A DNA stretch of 64,000 bases from an uncultured Lachnospiraceae bacterium (lineage in GTDB: Bacteria > Bacillota > Clostridia > Lachnospirales > Lachnospiraceae): contig CAJUBP010000008.1 of NCBI GenBank assembly GCA_910584585.1, positions 57,025-121,024 of the forward strand, given 5' to 3'. How positions within the stretch are numbered: position 1 is the stretch's first letter; each line of letters starts with the position of its first letter. Made by a program: the position numbers and the translations under genes. A model generated the notes under the pieces. The model did no database searches and had not been told where the DNA came from. It saw nothing but the letters and a program-made list of their open reading frames with translations. Positions 26,553 through 35,047 of this stretch are shown here, in pieces.

Positions 26553-27602
26553 ATGGGTTCAAAGAAAAAATACGGTGCAATTCTGTTGTGCCTGGTAATT
26601 GGATTTCTGGCGACGAAATCCACAGATTTGCAGTCCTCTATGTTCGGGCGCGTGGTTATGGGCGGACCAATGGTTGCGCTGCTGGTTTCCATGATTATCT
26701 GCAACATCATCCCCAGCGTGGATAAAGACTTTAAAGAGGGCACTACCTATTGCAGCAAGCAGTTCTTAAACTGGGGCATTATCATGACCGGCGGAACGTT
26801 AAGTTTTGCTGATATCATGGGAACGGGCGTTCGCGCACTGCCTTTAATCCTGTTTAACATCTGCCTTTCTTTTGCAGTGGCAATGCTGGTGGGCAGGAAA
26901 ATCGGAGTTACAAAGAACACTTCCGTTTTGGTAGGCGGCGGAACCTGTATTTGCGGCGGTACTGCGATTGCGACTTTAAGCCGCATTATCAAGGCGACAG
27001 ACGCGGAAATCGCATTTGGTATGGCAGCGATTTTCCTGTTTGATACCATTTCCGCTTTTTCTTATCCGTATATTGCTCCGGCAATCGGATTTACGGAGAA
27101 TCAGTTTGCTTTCGTAGCAGGCACCGCCATCAATGACACATCTTCCGTGGCAGGCGCTCAGGCTACTTATCAGGCTATGATTGCCAATCCGGAATTTAGC
27201 GGCGCGCTGAATGTAAAACTGGTGCGGACCACAATGCTGATTTTTGTGGCGATTGTCTGGACTGTTCTGATGGCAAAAGACGCCAAGAAGAATGGAGAAG
27301 CAGGAAGCAATGACAGTATTCTTGCAGTTGTAAAGAAGACATTCCCTATGTTCATTCTCTGGTTTGTAGTAATGGCAGGCCTGAACACTTATGGCGTGTT
27401 CAGCCAGGTGGGAAGCGATCTTTTGAAAGTAGTCAGCAAATTCCTGTTTGCCTCTGCTTTGGCGGGCGTAGGATTTAAGATTAAATTTAAAGATGTATTT
27501 TCCAAGGGATTGAAGCCCATTGCGCTGGGCGGAATCACCTGGGCGTGCGTGGCGGCGTCTTCCTATATCTTTGCGTTCCTTTTTGCAGGATATATCGGAT
27601 AG
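26553..27602 (+). CDS. YeiH-family putative anion exporter
   Basis: 349 residues with about ten hydrophobic segments, among them AILLCLVIGFLATKS and VAMLVG; conserved GGGTCICGGTAIATLSRII sits mid-protein. The family (UPF0324) is annotated as putative sulfate exporters and is often tied to sulfite or sulfonate metabolism. It follows the AsrC-like gene by 20 bases, and a terminator follows its stop. Substrate is inferred from context. Confidence 0.87.
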   Translation: MGSKKKYGAILLCLVIGFLATKSTDLQSSMFGRVVMGGPMVALLVSMIICNIIPSVDKDFKEGTTYCSKQFLNWGIIMTGGTLSFADIMGTGVRALPLILFNICLSFAVAMLVGRKIGVTKNTSVLVGGGTCICGGTAIATLSRIIKATDAEIAFGMAAIFLFDTISAFSYPYIAPAIGFTENQFAFVAGTAINDTSSVAGAQATYQAMIANPEFSGALNVKLVRTTMLIFVAIVWTVLMAKDAKKNGEAGSNDSILAVVKKTFPMFILWFVVMAGLNTYGVFSQVGSDLLKVVSKFLFASALAGVGFKIKFKDVFSKGLKPIALGGITWACVAASSYIFAFLFAGYIG

Positions 27603-27645
27603 AAATTGCCAGTAAACGAAAAATATGTTATGCTTAATAAGCATC

Positions 27646-27675
27646 GGGGGCTGCCGGTATGCAGCCCCCTTTTTT
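27646..27675 (+). terminator. Terminator after yeiH-like gene
   Basis: GGGGGCTGC and GCAGCCCCC form a 9-bp GC stem followed by a run of six or more T. A smaller ATGCTT/AAGCAT hairpin lies just before it. It separates the sulfur operon from hemA. Confidence 0.93.
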
Positions 27676-27678
27676 CTG

Positions 27679-27830
27679 GCCATGGGACCCGCCGGACAGC
27701 CGGCTGAGCAAGACGGCGGATTTACGATGAAAGTCTTTGACTTCCATAGCAGGATGGCCATGGGGCCTGTCATAGGGCAGGCTGAGCAGGATGGCGGAAA
27801 AAATTACGCGTTTTTGCGTAAAACAATACA
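27679..27830 (+). repeat. Duplicated segment upstream of hemA
   Basis: Two related copies, about 79 bases apart, each run GGCCATGGG..., ...GGCTGAGCA(A/G)GA(C/T)GGCGG..., TTACG. Copy 1 holds a GCCGG/CCGGC hairpin. The second ends in a TTACGC/GCGTAA hairpin directly before the hemA ribosome binding site. It could be a leader or a local duplication scar. Confidence 0.5.
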
Positions 27831-27845
27831 TAAGGAGAATCAGCG

Positions 27846-29072
27846 ATGCAATTTGGATTCTTAGGGATAAATTATAAAAATGCTCCTCTTGCGATCCGGG
27901 ATAGGACCAGCTTTACCGATGCCATGAAAATGGAATTTTTTCAAAAGGCGGAGGAAGCCGGGGTGGATCAGTGTATGGTATTGTCCACCTGCAACCGGAG
28001 TGAAGTGTATTATCTGTATGAGAGGGAGGCGCAGCAGGCCCAGATACAGAAGATCTATGAAGAAATGTTTCCAGACGCCGGGATACAAGAGCTTTTGATT
28101 AAGTGTTCGGGAGATGAGGCTATGGCCTGGCTGTTTCGTGTAGCGGCCGGTTTGGAATCTCTTGTGCTAGGGGAGGATCAGATTCTGGGACAGGTAAAGG
28201 ACGCGTTGGACTTTTCCAGAACGATGGGGTACAGTAAGAAAGAGCTGAATAGAATCGTAAGGGACGGCATTACCTGCGCCAAGCAGATTAAAACAGAATT
28301 GAAAATCAGCGAGAAGCCTCTTTCGGTCAGTTACATCGGAATTAAGAAGCTGGAAGAGGCCTGCGGCATCAGCGGAAAGCGGATTCTGGTGATTGGAAGC
28401 GGCAAAACAGCATCTTTGGCTTTGAAATATATTTATGAATATGCCGATATTTCTGTGGTCGCCTGCAGCAGGACCTATGCCCATGCCAGAGATTTGCGGG
28501 AACGGTTTCCGATGCTTGAGATTGTTCCTTACGAAGAATGGCGGCAGGCGGTGGGAACCTGCGATATTGTAATCAGCGCCACATCTTCTCCCCATCTGGT
28601 GGTGCGCAGGGAAGATTTTATTCCGGCGCGTCCGGTAACTCTGTTGGATCTGGCGGCGCCCAGGGATATTGAAACCTCATTTGCTAAAGACCCTCTGGCG
28701 ACGCTGATTAATCTGGACACTCTGCAGGCTATTGCAGGGGAGAACCAGAAGGAACGGGAACGGCTGGTGGAAGAGAGCAGGAAACTGCTGAATGAGAAAT
28801 TACAGGAGACTCAGACCTGGCTGCTGCACAGCCGAATGGATTCCACCATAGAATCTCTGCAGCAAAGGTGCAGCGGGATTGAGGAAGACAGCTTTTGCTA
28901 TCTGAACCGGAAAATGGAACTGGGCGCAAGGGAGCAGAAGATTTTGAAAAAGGTGCTTCACGCGTCTTTGCAACGGCTGTTGCGGGAGCCCATTCAGGAA
29001 TTAAAGCGGCTGGACTCTGAGGAAGAACAGGAAGAATATAAACGGCTGGTCAAACAGTTGTTTCAGATATAA
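27846..29072 (+). CDS. hemA: Glutamyl-tRNA reductase
   Basis: Reduces glutamyl-tRNA to glutamate-1-semialdehyde, the first step of tetrapyrrole synthesis. 408 residues; the catalytic Cys49 lies in VLSTCNRSEVY, followed by GLESLVLGEDQILGQVK and an NADPH fold (ILVIGSGKTASLAL), then a C-terminal dimerisation helix. AAGGAG precedes the ATG. It is next to the HemC-CobA-HemD fusion, so siroheme or cobamide supply is the likely output. Confidence 0.95.
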   Translation: MQFGFLGINYKNAPLAIRDRTSFTDAMKMEFFQKAEEAGVDQCMVLSTCNRSEVYYLYEREAQQAQIQKIYEEMFPDAGIQELLIKCSGDEAMAWLFRVAAGLESLVLGEDQILGQVKDALDFSRTMGYSKKELNRIVRDGITCAKQIKTELKISEKPLSVSYIGIKKLEEACGISGKRILVIGSGKTASLALKYIYEYADISVVACSRTYAHARDLRERFPMLEIVPYEEWRQAVGTCDIVISATSSPHLVVRREDFIPARPVTLLDLAAPRDIETSFAKDPLATLINLDTLQAIAGENQKERERLVEESRKLLNEKLQETQTWLLHSRMDSTIESLQQRCSGIEEDSFCYLNRKMELGAREQKILKKVLHASLQRLLREPIQELKRLDSEEEQEEYKRLVKQLFQI

Positions 29073-29115
29073 ACAGGAATCTATAGTGAGATGAAATTGA
29101 GATAGGAGAAGAAGG

Positions 29116-31470
29116 ATGGAATACAGGATTGGCACAAGAGGCTCGAAACTGGCGTTGACCCAGGCAGAATATGTCTGCCGCAGGCTGGCAGAAGCTTATC
29201 CGGAAGATACCTTTGAGATTCAGGTAATTCAGACCAGGGGAGATGTGATTTTGGATAAGCCTCTCCACGAAATCGGGGATAAAGGAGTGTTTGTAAAAGA
29301 AATAGAAGAGAAGCTGTTAAAAGGCGAGATTCAGATTGCGGTCCACAGCATGAAAGATATGCCCTCCGCTCCGGCCCCAGGACTTATGTTTACCAGATCC
29401 TGGAAGCGGGAGGATCCCCGGGACGTTTTGATTCTGCGGGAAAAGAAATCATTGTCGGAACTGCCCCCGGGAGCGGTCATCGGCACGGGGAGCAAGCGCA
29501 GGGAATTTCAATTGAAGCGTCTGCGGCCAGATATCCGGGTCGTGGGCATCCGGGGAAATGTGGACACCAGAATCCGGAAAATGGAAGAAGAGAAGTTAGA
29601 CGGAATTCTTCTGGCTGCCGCAGGGCTGCGCCGGCTGGGAATGGAGGACAGAATCACCCAGTATCTGGAACCGGAGGAAATGATTCCCGCTCCGGCTCAG
29701 GGAATTCTGGCGTTGGAAATCTGTCAGGGGGAGCAGAAGCTGTTGGAGATGTTAAACAGGCTCAGTGATGAGGAAACAGATGCTGCCGCAAGGGCAGAGC
29801 GGGGCTTCCTGCGGCAGATGGGAGGAAGCTGCCATATTCCGGTGGGAGCGGCTGCGGAGCGAAAAGAGGATGGGAGCTATCGTCTTTTGGCAATGTTCGG
29901 AAATGAGTCGGGAACCAGGCAGGCATACGTAACAGTATCCGGAATCGATCCGGAAAAACTGGCGGAGGAAGCGGCAAAAGAAGTGCGCAGGAAGATGGCG
30001 GGAAAAGTAATTTTACTGGGAGCCGGCCCGGGAGATCCGGGGCTGATTACGGTAAAAGGCTTAGAAGCAATCCGGGAAGCCGGCTGCATTGTCTATGACC
30101 GGCTGGCGTCCCCGGAACTTTTAGCGGAGGCAAAGCCTCAGTGCGAGAAAATTTATGTAGGCAAGGCCAATCATCACCACACCATGAAGCAGGAGGAAAT
30201 CAATGAGCTTCTGGCGCAAAAAAGCATGGAATATGACAAAACCGTCCGGTTAAAGGGCGGGGACGTCTATGTATTCGGAAGAGGCGGGGAAGAGGGGCTT
30301 TACCTGCGCAAAAAAGGCGTGGAGTTTGAAGTGATTCCGGGCGTCAGCTCCTGCATTGCTGGGCCTGCCTATGCGGGAATTCCCATTACCCACCGGGGAA
30401 AAGCCCTTGGATTTCATGTGGTAACGGCCCACGACAGGCGGGATGAGTTGGCGGATATTGATTTCAAGGCCATGGCAGGGGGAACAGAAACCTGCGTATT
30501 TTTGATGGGACTAAGCAAGGTGGGGGAGATAGCGGAAAAATTAATGGAAGCAGGAATGCCGGAACAGACCAAAGCGGCTGTTATTTCCCAGGCTACCACT
30601 CCAGGCCAGAAGACCTGTGTCTCCGATTTGCTGCATATTGAGGAAGAAGTGAAACATGCGGATCTGGTTTCACCGGCATTGATTCTTGTGGGCGAGGTGG
30701 TGTCTCTGCGGGAAGAACTGAATTTTTATGAAAACCGCCCCCTGTCCGGAAAACGGTATTTAATTCCAAGAATCGGAGGAAAGCCAACCAGACTGGGAAA
30801 TTTGCTGAAAGAACAGGGCGCCTTTGTGGATGAAGTGCAGGTGGGAGAGATTGTAAGGGGCGGCGGTAATTTTACGGCAGAGGAACTTGGCAGCGCGGAC
30901 TGGCTGATTTTTACCAGCAAAAACGGCGTTCATTCCTTTTTCCATCAGTTCCGGGAGAAGGGAATGGATCTGAGGAGCTTAGCCTCTGTAAAGATTGCGG
31001 CCATCGGCGGAAAAACAGCGGAAATGTTGGAAGAACTGGGGCTTTACGCAGATTTGATTCCAGATGATTTCCACAGCGGCGCTCTGGCAGAAGCAATGAA
31101 ACAGCGGCTGACCGGTTCTGAAACAGTCTGGTATCTGAAAGCCGGGAATGCAGACAGCCACCTGCAGGAAGCCTTGGAAAAACACTGCAGATTCCGGGAA
31201 ATTATCGTATATGAAAACTGCGAAGCGGAACCGAATCTGGATGATCTGCCCCCCTTGCAGGAATACGACGGAATTCTGTTTACCTGCGCTTCCTCGGCAA
31301 AACGTCTGGGCAAAGCCATGGGAAATCTATGGGGTGCCTGCAGAATTTACAGCATCGGCCCCAAAACCACGTCATGTTTGAAAAAATGCGGCGCGAAGTC
31401 GGTGCTGGAAGCGAAGCTTTCCACTTATGACGGACTGGCGGAACGGGTAATATACGGAGAGGAAAATTAA
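29116..31470 (+). CDS. HemC-CobA-HemD triple fusion
   Basis: 784 residues encoding three enzymes that act around uroporphyrinogen III. Residues 1-295 are hydroxymethylbilane synthase (IGTRGSKLALTQAEYV; cofactor Cys239 in GGSCHIPVG). Residues about 296-540 are uroporphyrinogen-III C-methyltransferase (LLGAGPGDPGLITVKG, RLKGGDVYVFGRGGEE). Residues about 545-784 are uroporphyrinogen-III synthase (weakly conserved, RYLIPRIGGKPTRLG). Biosynthetic order is C, D, A while the polypeptide order is C, A, D. It yields precorrin-2 for siroheme or cobamides. No stop or frameshift interrupts it. Confidence 0.93.
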   Translation: MEYRIGTRGSKLALTQAEYVCRRLAEAYPEDTFEIQVIQTRGDVILDKPLHEIGDKGVFVKEIEEKLLKGEIQIAVHSMKDMPSAPAPGLMFTRSWKREDPRDVLILREKKSLSELPPGAVIGTGSKRREFQLKRLRPDIRVVGIRGNVDTRIRKMEEEKLDGILLAAAGLRRLGMEDRITQYLEPEEMIPAPAQGILALEICQGEQKLLEMLNRLSDEETDAAARAERGFLRQMGGSCHIPVGAAAERKEDGSYRLLAMFGNESGTRQAYVTVSGIDPEKLAEEAAKEVRRKMAGKVILLGAGPGDPGLITVKGLEAIREAGCIVYDRLASPELLAEAKPQCEKIYVGKANHHHTMKQEEINELLAQKSMEYDKTVRLKGGDVYVFGRGGEEGLYLRKKGVEFEVIPGVSSCIAGPAYAGIPITHRGKALGFHVVTAHDRRDELADIDFKAMAGGTETCVFLMGLSKVGEIAEKLMEAGMPEQTKAAVISQATTPGQKTCVSDLLHIEEEVKHADLVSPALILVGEVVSLREELNFYENRPLSGKRYLIPRIGGKPTRLGNLLKEQGAFVDEVQVGEIVRGGGNFTAEELGSADWLIFTSKNGVHSFFHQFREKGMDLRSLASVKIAAIGGKTAEMLEELGLYADLIPDDFHSGALAEAMKQRLTGSETVWYLKAGNADSHLQEALEKHCRFREIIVYENCEAEPNLDDLPPLQEYDGILFTCASSAKRLGKAMGNLWGACRIYSIGPKTTSCLKKCGAKSVLEAKLSTYDGLAERVIYGEEN

Positions 31471-31471
31471 C

Positions 31472-32263
31472 ATGAGAAAAGCAGTTTTTTTTGATATTGA
31501 CGGAACAATCTGGGACAGAAGACAGTGGATTCCGGACAGCACAAGAGAAGCATTCCGGCTGATGAAACAGCAGGGGCACTATCTCTTTATCAGCAGCGGA
31601 AGAACCAGGGTGTTTATTCCGGATGAATCCCTGATGCCTCTGGGCTTTGACGGAGTGCTGGCCGGCTGCGGAACTTATGGGGAATTTCAGAGAGAAATGA
31701 AGTTTTATCACAGGATTCCTCTGGAGGAAATCCAAAGAGTCAATGGGGTCCTGCGGGAATTAGAAGCAGCTTATATTCTGGAGGGGAGGCATCTGCTGTA
31801 TCTGGACGAAGAGCAGTTTTCGGAAACATCCGCTTTTTCCAAGGAAATTAAAAAACTTTTGGGACAGAGCGTGGTGCGGGTAACCGGCAATGAAGAAAAT
31901 CTGGAGGTCAGCAAATTCTGCGTCAATTACCTGGATGACCAGGATCGCCAGAAAGAGCTTGAGAAACAAATCGGAGACAACTTCACCATGATCTACCGGG
32001 AGGGCGCCTTTATGGAAGTTGTGCCCAAGGGATTCAGCAAAGCCACAGGAATCCAGGAGATTTGCAGGCTGTTGGAGATTGCCCCGGAAGAGACCTATTC
32101 GTTCGGGGACAGCACCAATGATTTGGATATGCTGGAATATACGGCTCATTCGGTGGCCATGGGAGACGGGATGCAGGAGGCCAAAGACGCGGCGGAATAT
32201 GTGACGGCGCCGTTGGCGGAAGATGGGATTTATCAGGCCTGTAAGCATTATGGGCTGATTTAA
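31472..32263 (+). CDS. Cof-type HAD phosphatase
   Basis: 263 residues. Motif I is FFDIDGTIWD, motif II is FISSGRT, and motif IV GDSTNDLDMLEY sits near residue 211; a large C2-type cap lies between. The Cof subfamily removes phosphate from sugar phosphates, flavins or pyridoxal phosphate; substrate unassigned. It begins 2 bases after the tetrapyrrole fusion with GAGGAAAA upstream, so it is co-transcribed. Confidence 0.87.
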   Translation: MRKAVFFDIDGTIWDRRQWIPDSTREAFRLMKQQGHYLFISSGRTRVFIPDESLMPLGFDGVLAGCGTYGEFQREMKFYHRIPLEEIQRVNGVLRELEAAYILEGRHLLYLDEEQFSETSAFSKEIKKLLGQSVVRVTGNEENLEVSKFCVNYLDDQDRQKELEKQIGDNFTMIYREGAFMEVVPKGFSKATGIQEICRLLEIAPEETYSFGDSTNDLDMLEYTAHSVAMGDGMQEAKDAAEYVTAPLAEDGIYQACKHYGLI

Positions 32264-32317
32264 GGCAGTATTTTGGCAAAAATGAGTTGTCGAAGTAGAA
32301 TGATACGAAAATAATAA

Positions 32318-32346
32318 TTGACAAATATAGCAAAGTGGAATAATAT
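32318..32346 (+). promoter_or_regulatory. Consensus sigma-A promoter for MarR-ABC operon
   Basis: TTGACA (32318-32323), exactly 17 bases, TAATAT (32341-32346). It is among the closest to consensus in the window, so repression is probably needed, and a large palindrome overlaps the -10. Confidence 0.88.
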
Positions 32347-32396
32347 GTTAGAAAGTAAATAGTTAACATTGTAATCTATTTACTTTCTAACATATT
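32342..32396. promoter_or_regulatory. Palindromic MarR operator
   Basis: Arms of 21 bases, perfect inverted copies around ATATGTTAGAAAGTAAATAG, flank a 13-base centre containing GTTAAC. The left arm starts inside the -10 hexamer, so a bound repressor would block polymerase. Each arm may hold one MarR dimer site. The hairpin is also followed by a T-run. Confidence 0.82.
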
Positions 32397-32424
32397 TTTT
32401 ATAAGGAAAGACGGGGACGGAATT

Positions 32425-32904
32425 ATGAGAGAAACAGAAGTGCACAGCAGGCTGATGTATGAGTTTCAGAGAATTCGGAAAGTAAATATCATGTCCGGGG
32501 CTAAGGTTTCCAGAATGGAATTTTTCGCCCTGCAGGTGATCGGCGGATATCAGCAAAAGACCGGGCTTTCCGGCATCTATGTGTCAGAGCTGGCAGGGCA
32601 GCTTAAGATTGCCTCATCCCAGACCTCCAGAATGCTGAAGGGATTGGAGGAACGGGGGCTGATCGGACGGAGCGTAGACGCCGGAGACAGGCGCAATACC
32701 TGCGTATTTTTAACGGAAGATGGGCGGGAAACCTGCCGGGAGACAGGAGATTATCTAAGAGATTATATGAAACGCGTACTTAAGTCCATGGGAGAAGAAA
32801 GGGTGGAGGAATTGATCAGCCTTTGCGGCGAGCTGGCAGAGGTGATGGAACAGGAAAGTTTAGGAGGAACGATGAATGGGAAAAATATTTCAATATCTGA
32901 GTAG
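32425..32904 (+). CDS. MarR-family regulator
   Basis: 159 residues. The winged helix includes YVSELAGQLKIASSQTSRML and a wing DRRNTCVFLTEDGRE. It precedes two ABC half-transporters, overlapping the first by 29 bases, and the operon begins with a palindromic operator, so it probably autoregulates an exporter in response to a toxic ligand. Start ATG at 32425 follows AAGGAAAGACGGGG. Confidence 0.9.
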   Translation: MRETEVHSRLMYEFQRIRKVNIMSGAKVSRMEFFALQVIGGYQQKTGLSGIYVSELAGQLKIASSQTSRMLKGLEERGLIGRSVDAGDRRNTCVFLTEDGRETCRETGDYLRDYMKRVLKSMGEERVEELISLCGELAEVMEQESLGGTMNGKNISISE

Positions 32905-35047
32905 ATATAAGGCGGCTGTATCCGCAATTATTCTGCTTTTGATTCTGCAGGCGTACTGCGATCTTTCGCTGCCTCAGTACATGTCTGATATTGTGGATAT
33001 CGGAATTCAGCAGGGCGGCGTTGCCCATGCGGCGCCGGACGAGATGAGAGAAGAGACACTGGAGCATCTCTGCCTGTTTCTGGATGAAGAGGACGCCGCC
33101 GTTTTAAGAAACGCCTATGTAAAAAATGACGCGGGCAACTATGAGAGAAAGAAAATGGCGGGGAAGGAATTGGAGGAACTGGACGAGCTTGTAGGCATGC
33201 CCTTTGTGGCAATGTCTTCCATGACGAAAGAAATGGGAATGGAGCCAAAGGATTTGCAAATGATGCTGGAGAGCGGACAGATTGCCAAAGAGCAGATTTT
33301 GGAAATGGAAGAAGAGGCCAGGAAAAATATGGGGGACATGAGCGAGACGCTGATTGCCCAGCGGGCGGGCCTTTTGGTAAAAGAAGAGTACCAGGCCCTG
33401 GGCTGGGATCTGGGAGAATATCAGAACCGCTATATGCTCCGTACCGGCGGGAAGATGCTTGCCATGGCAGTTGTCATGATGGCAGTGTCTATTCTGGCAG
33501 GACTGCTTGCGGCCCAGGTTTCCGCCAGATTGGGAATGGAATTGAGAGGGCAGGTTTTTCAGAAAGTGATTTCTTTTTCCAACCGTGAGATTGAGCAGTT
33601 TTCCACCGCTTCTCTGATTACCAGAAGCACCAACGATATCCAGCAGATTCAGATGGTGGCGGTAATGCTGCTTCGAATGGTGATTTACGCCCCGATTATC
33701 GGCATTGGCGGTATCTTTAAGGTAGCCCATACCAAAACGGGAATGGGCTGGATTATCGGAGTGGCCGTGGGAACCATTATTGTGCTGGTGGGAATCCTGA
33801 TGTCTGTCACAATGCCCAAATTTAAGAAAATGCAGACTCTGGTAGACCGGATGAATCTGGTTTCCCGGGAGATTCTCACAGGAGTTTCGGTGATACGGGC
33901 ATTTTCCAGAGAAAAATTTGAGGAAAAACGGTTTGCAGGCGCCAACCGTGATTTGATGAAGACCCAGCTCTTTACCAGCCGGGTGATGTCCATGATGATG
34001 CCGGCCATGATGCTGATTATGAACTGCATCACAGTTATGATTGTATGGTTTGGCTCTAAAGGCGTGGATTTGGGCAATCTCCAGGTAGGGGATATGATGG
34101 CCTTTATCACCTATACCATGCAGATTGTGATGGCCTTTCTGATGATTACCATGGTGTCTGTGATGCTGCCCCGGGCGGGAGTAGCCGCCAACCGGATTGA
34201 TGAGGTAATCACCACGGAGGCGACAGTGTTAGATCCGCAACAGCCGGCAAAGGAAGACTCTGCGGACTGGAAAGGGAAAGTAGTTTTTGAGGATGTGTCC
34301 TTTTCTTATCCCGGCGCGAAGGAGCATGCGATCTCTCACATTTCTTTTGCGGCAGAGCCGGGGAAAACCACTGCTATTATCGGAAGCACCGGATGCGGGA
34401 AATCTACGCTGTTAAATCTGATTCCCCGGTTTTATGATGTGACAGAAGGAAGAATTACCATGGACGGCATAGATATCCGGGATATGTCCCAGAAGAAATT
34501 AAGGGATTTGATCGGCTATGTGCCCCAGAAAGGGGTGCTGTTTTCCGGAACCATCGCTTCCAATCTGCAGTTTGCGGGAAATGTTTCTGAGGAAGGAATG
34601 AGAGAAGCGGCCAGAATTGCCCAGGCGGAAGGGTTTATTCTGGAAAAAGAAGAACAGTATGACAGCGCCATTGCCCAGGGCGGAAGCAATGTGTCCGGCG
34701 GGCAAAAACAGCGCCTGTCCATTGCAAGGGCTATTGCAAAACAGCCCAGGGTGTATCTCTTTGACGACAGTTTTTCTGCCTTGGATTATAAGACGGATGT
34801 GACGCTGCGCAAGGCGTTGGCAGAGAAGACAGGAGATGCCGCGGTGATTATTGTGGCGCAGCGAATCAGCACGATTCTGCACGCCGATCAGATCATTGTT
34901 CTGGAGGACGGACAGATTGCCGGAATGGGCACCCACAGGGAGTTGATGGAACAATGTGAAATTTATCAGGAGATTGCGAAATCCCAGTTATCTGAAAAGG
35001 AATTGAATGAAACGTCAGCAGAGAAAGGAGGCATGTTCCATGAGTGA
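32876..35047 (+). CDS. ABC exporter half-transporter A (degenerate-site NBD)
   Basis: 723 residues: a six-helix ABC exporter domain then an NBD. Walker A is GSTGCGKST, signature VSGGQKQR, Walker B VYLFDDSFSALD, so the catalytic Glu is Asp, as in asymmetric heterodimeric exporters. A soluble insert of about 150 residues (45-195) separates the first two membrane helices; it is acidic and helical. AGGAGG lies 8 bases before the ATG. It pairs with the next gene to form a multidrug or lipid exporter. Confidence 0.92.
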   Translation: MGKIFQYLSRYKAAVSAIILLLILQAYCDLSLPQYMSDIVDIGIQQGGVAHAAPDEMREETLEHLCLFLDEEDAAVLRNAYVKNDAGNYERKKMAGKELEELDELVGMPFVAMSSMTKEMGMEPKDLQMMLESGQIAKEQILEMEEEARKNMGDMSETLIAQRAGLLVKEEYQALGWDLGEYQNRYMLRTGGKMLAMAVVMMAVSILAGLLAAQVSARLGMELRGQVFQKVISFSNREIEQFSTASLITRSTNDIQQIQMVAVMLLRMVIYAPIIGIGGIFKVAHTKTGMGWIIGVAVGTIIVLVGILMSVTMPKFKKMQTLVDRMNLVSREILTGVSVIRAFSREKFEEKRFAGANRDLMKTQLFTSRVMSMMMPAMMLIMNCITVMIVWFGSKGVDLGNLQVGDMMAFITYTMQIVMAFLMITMVSVMLPRAGVAANRIDEVITTEATVLDPQQPAKEDSADWKGKVVFEDVSFSYPGAKEHAISHISFAAEPGKTTAIIGSTGCGKSTLLNLIPRFYDVTEGRITMDGIDIRDMSQKKLRDLIGYVPQKGVLFSGTIASNLQFAGNVSEEGMREAARIAQAEGFILEKEEQYDSAIAQGGSNVSGGQKQRLSIARAIAKQPRVYLFDDSFSALDYKTDVTLRKALAEKTGDAAVIIVAQRISTILHADQIIVLEDGQIAGMGTHRELMEQCEIYQEIAKSQLSEKELNETSAEKGGMFHE

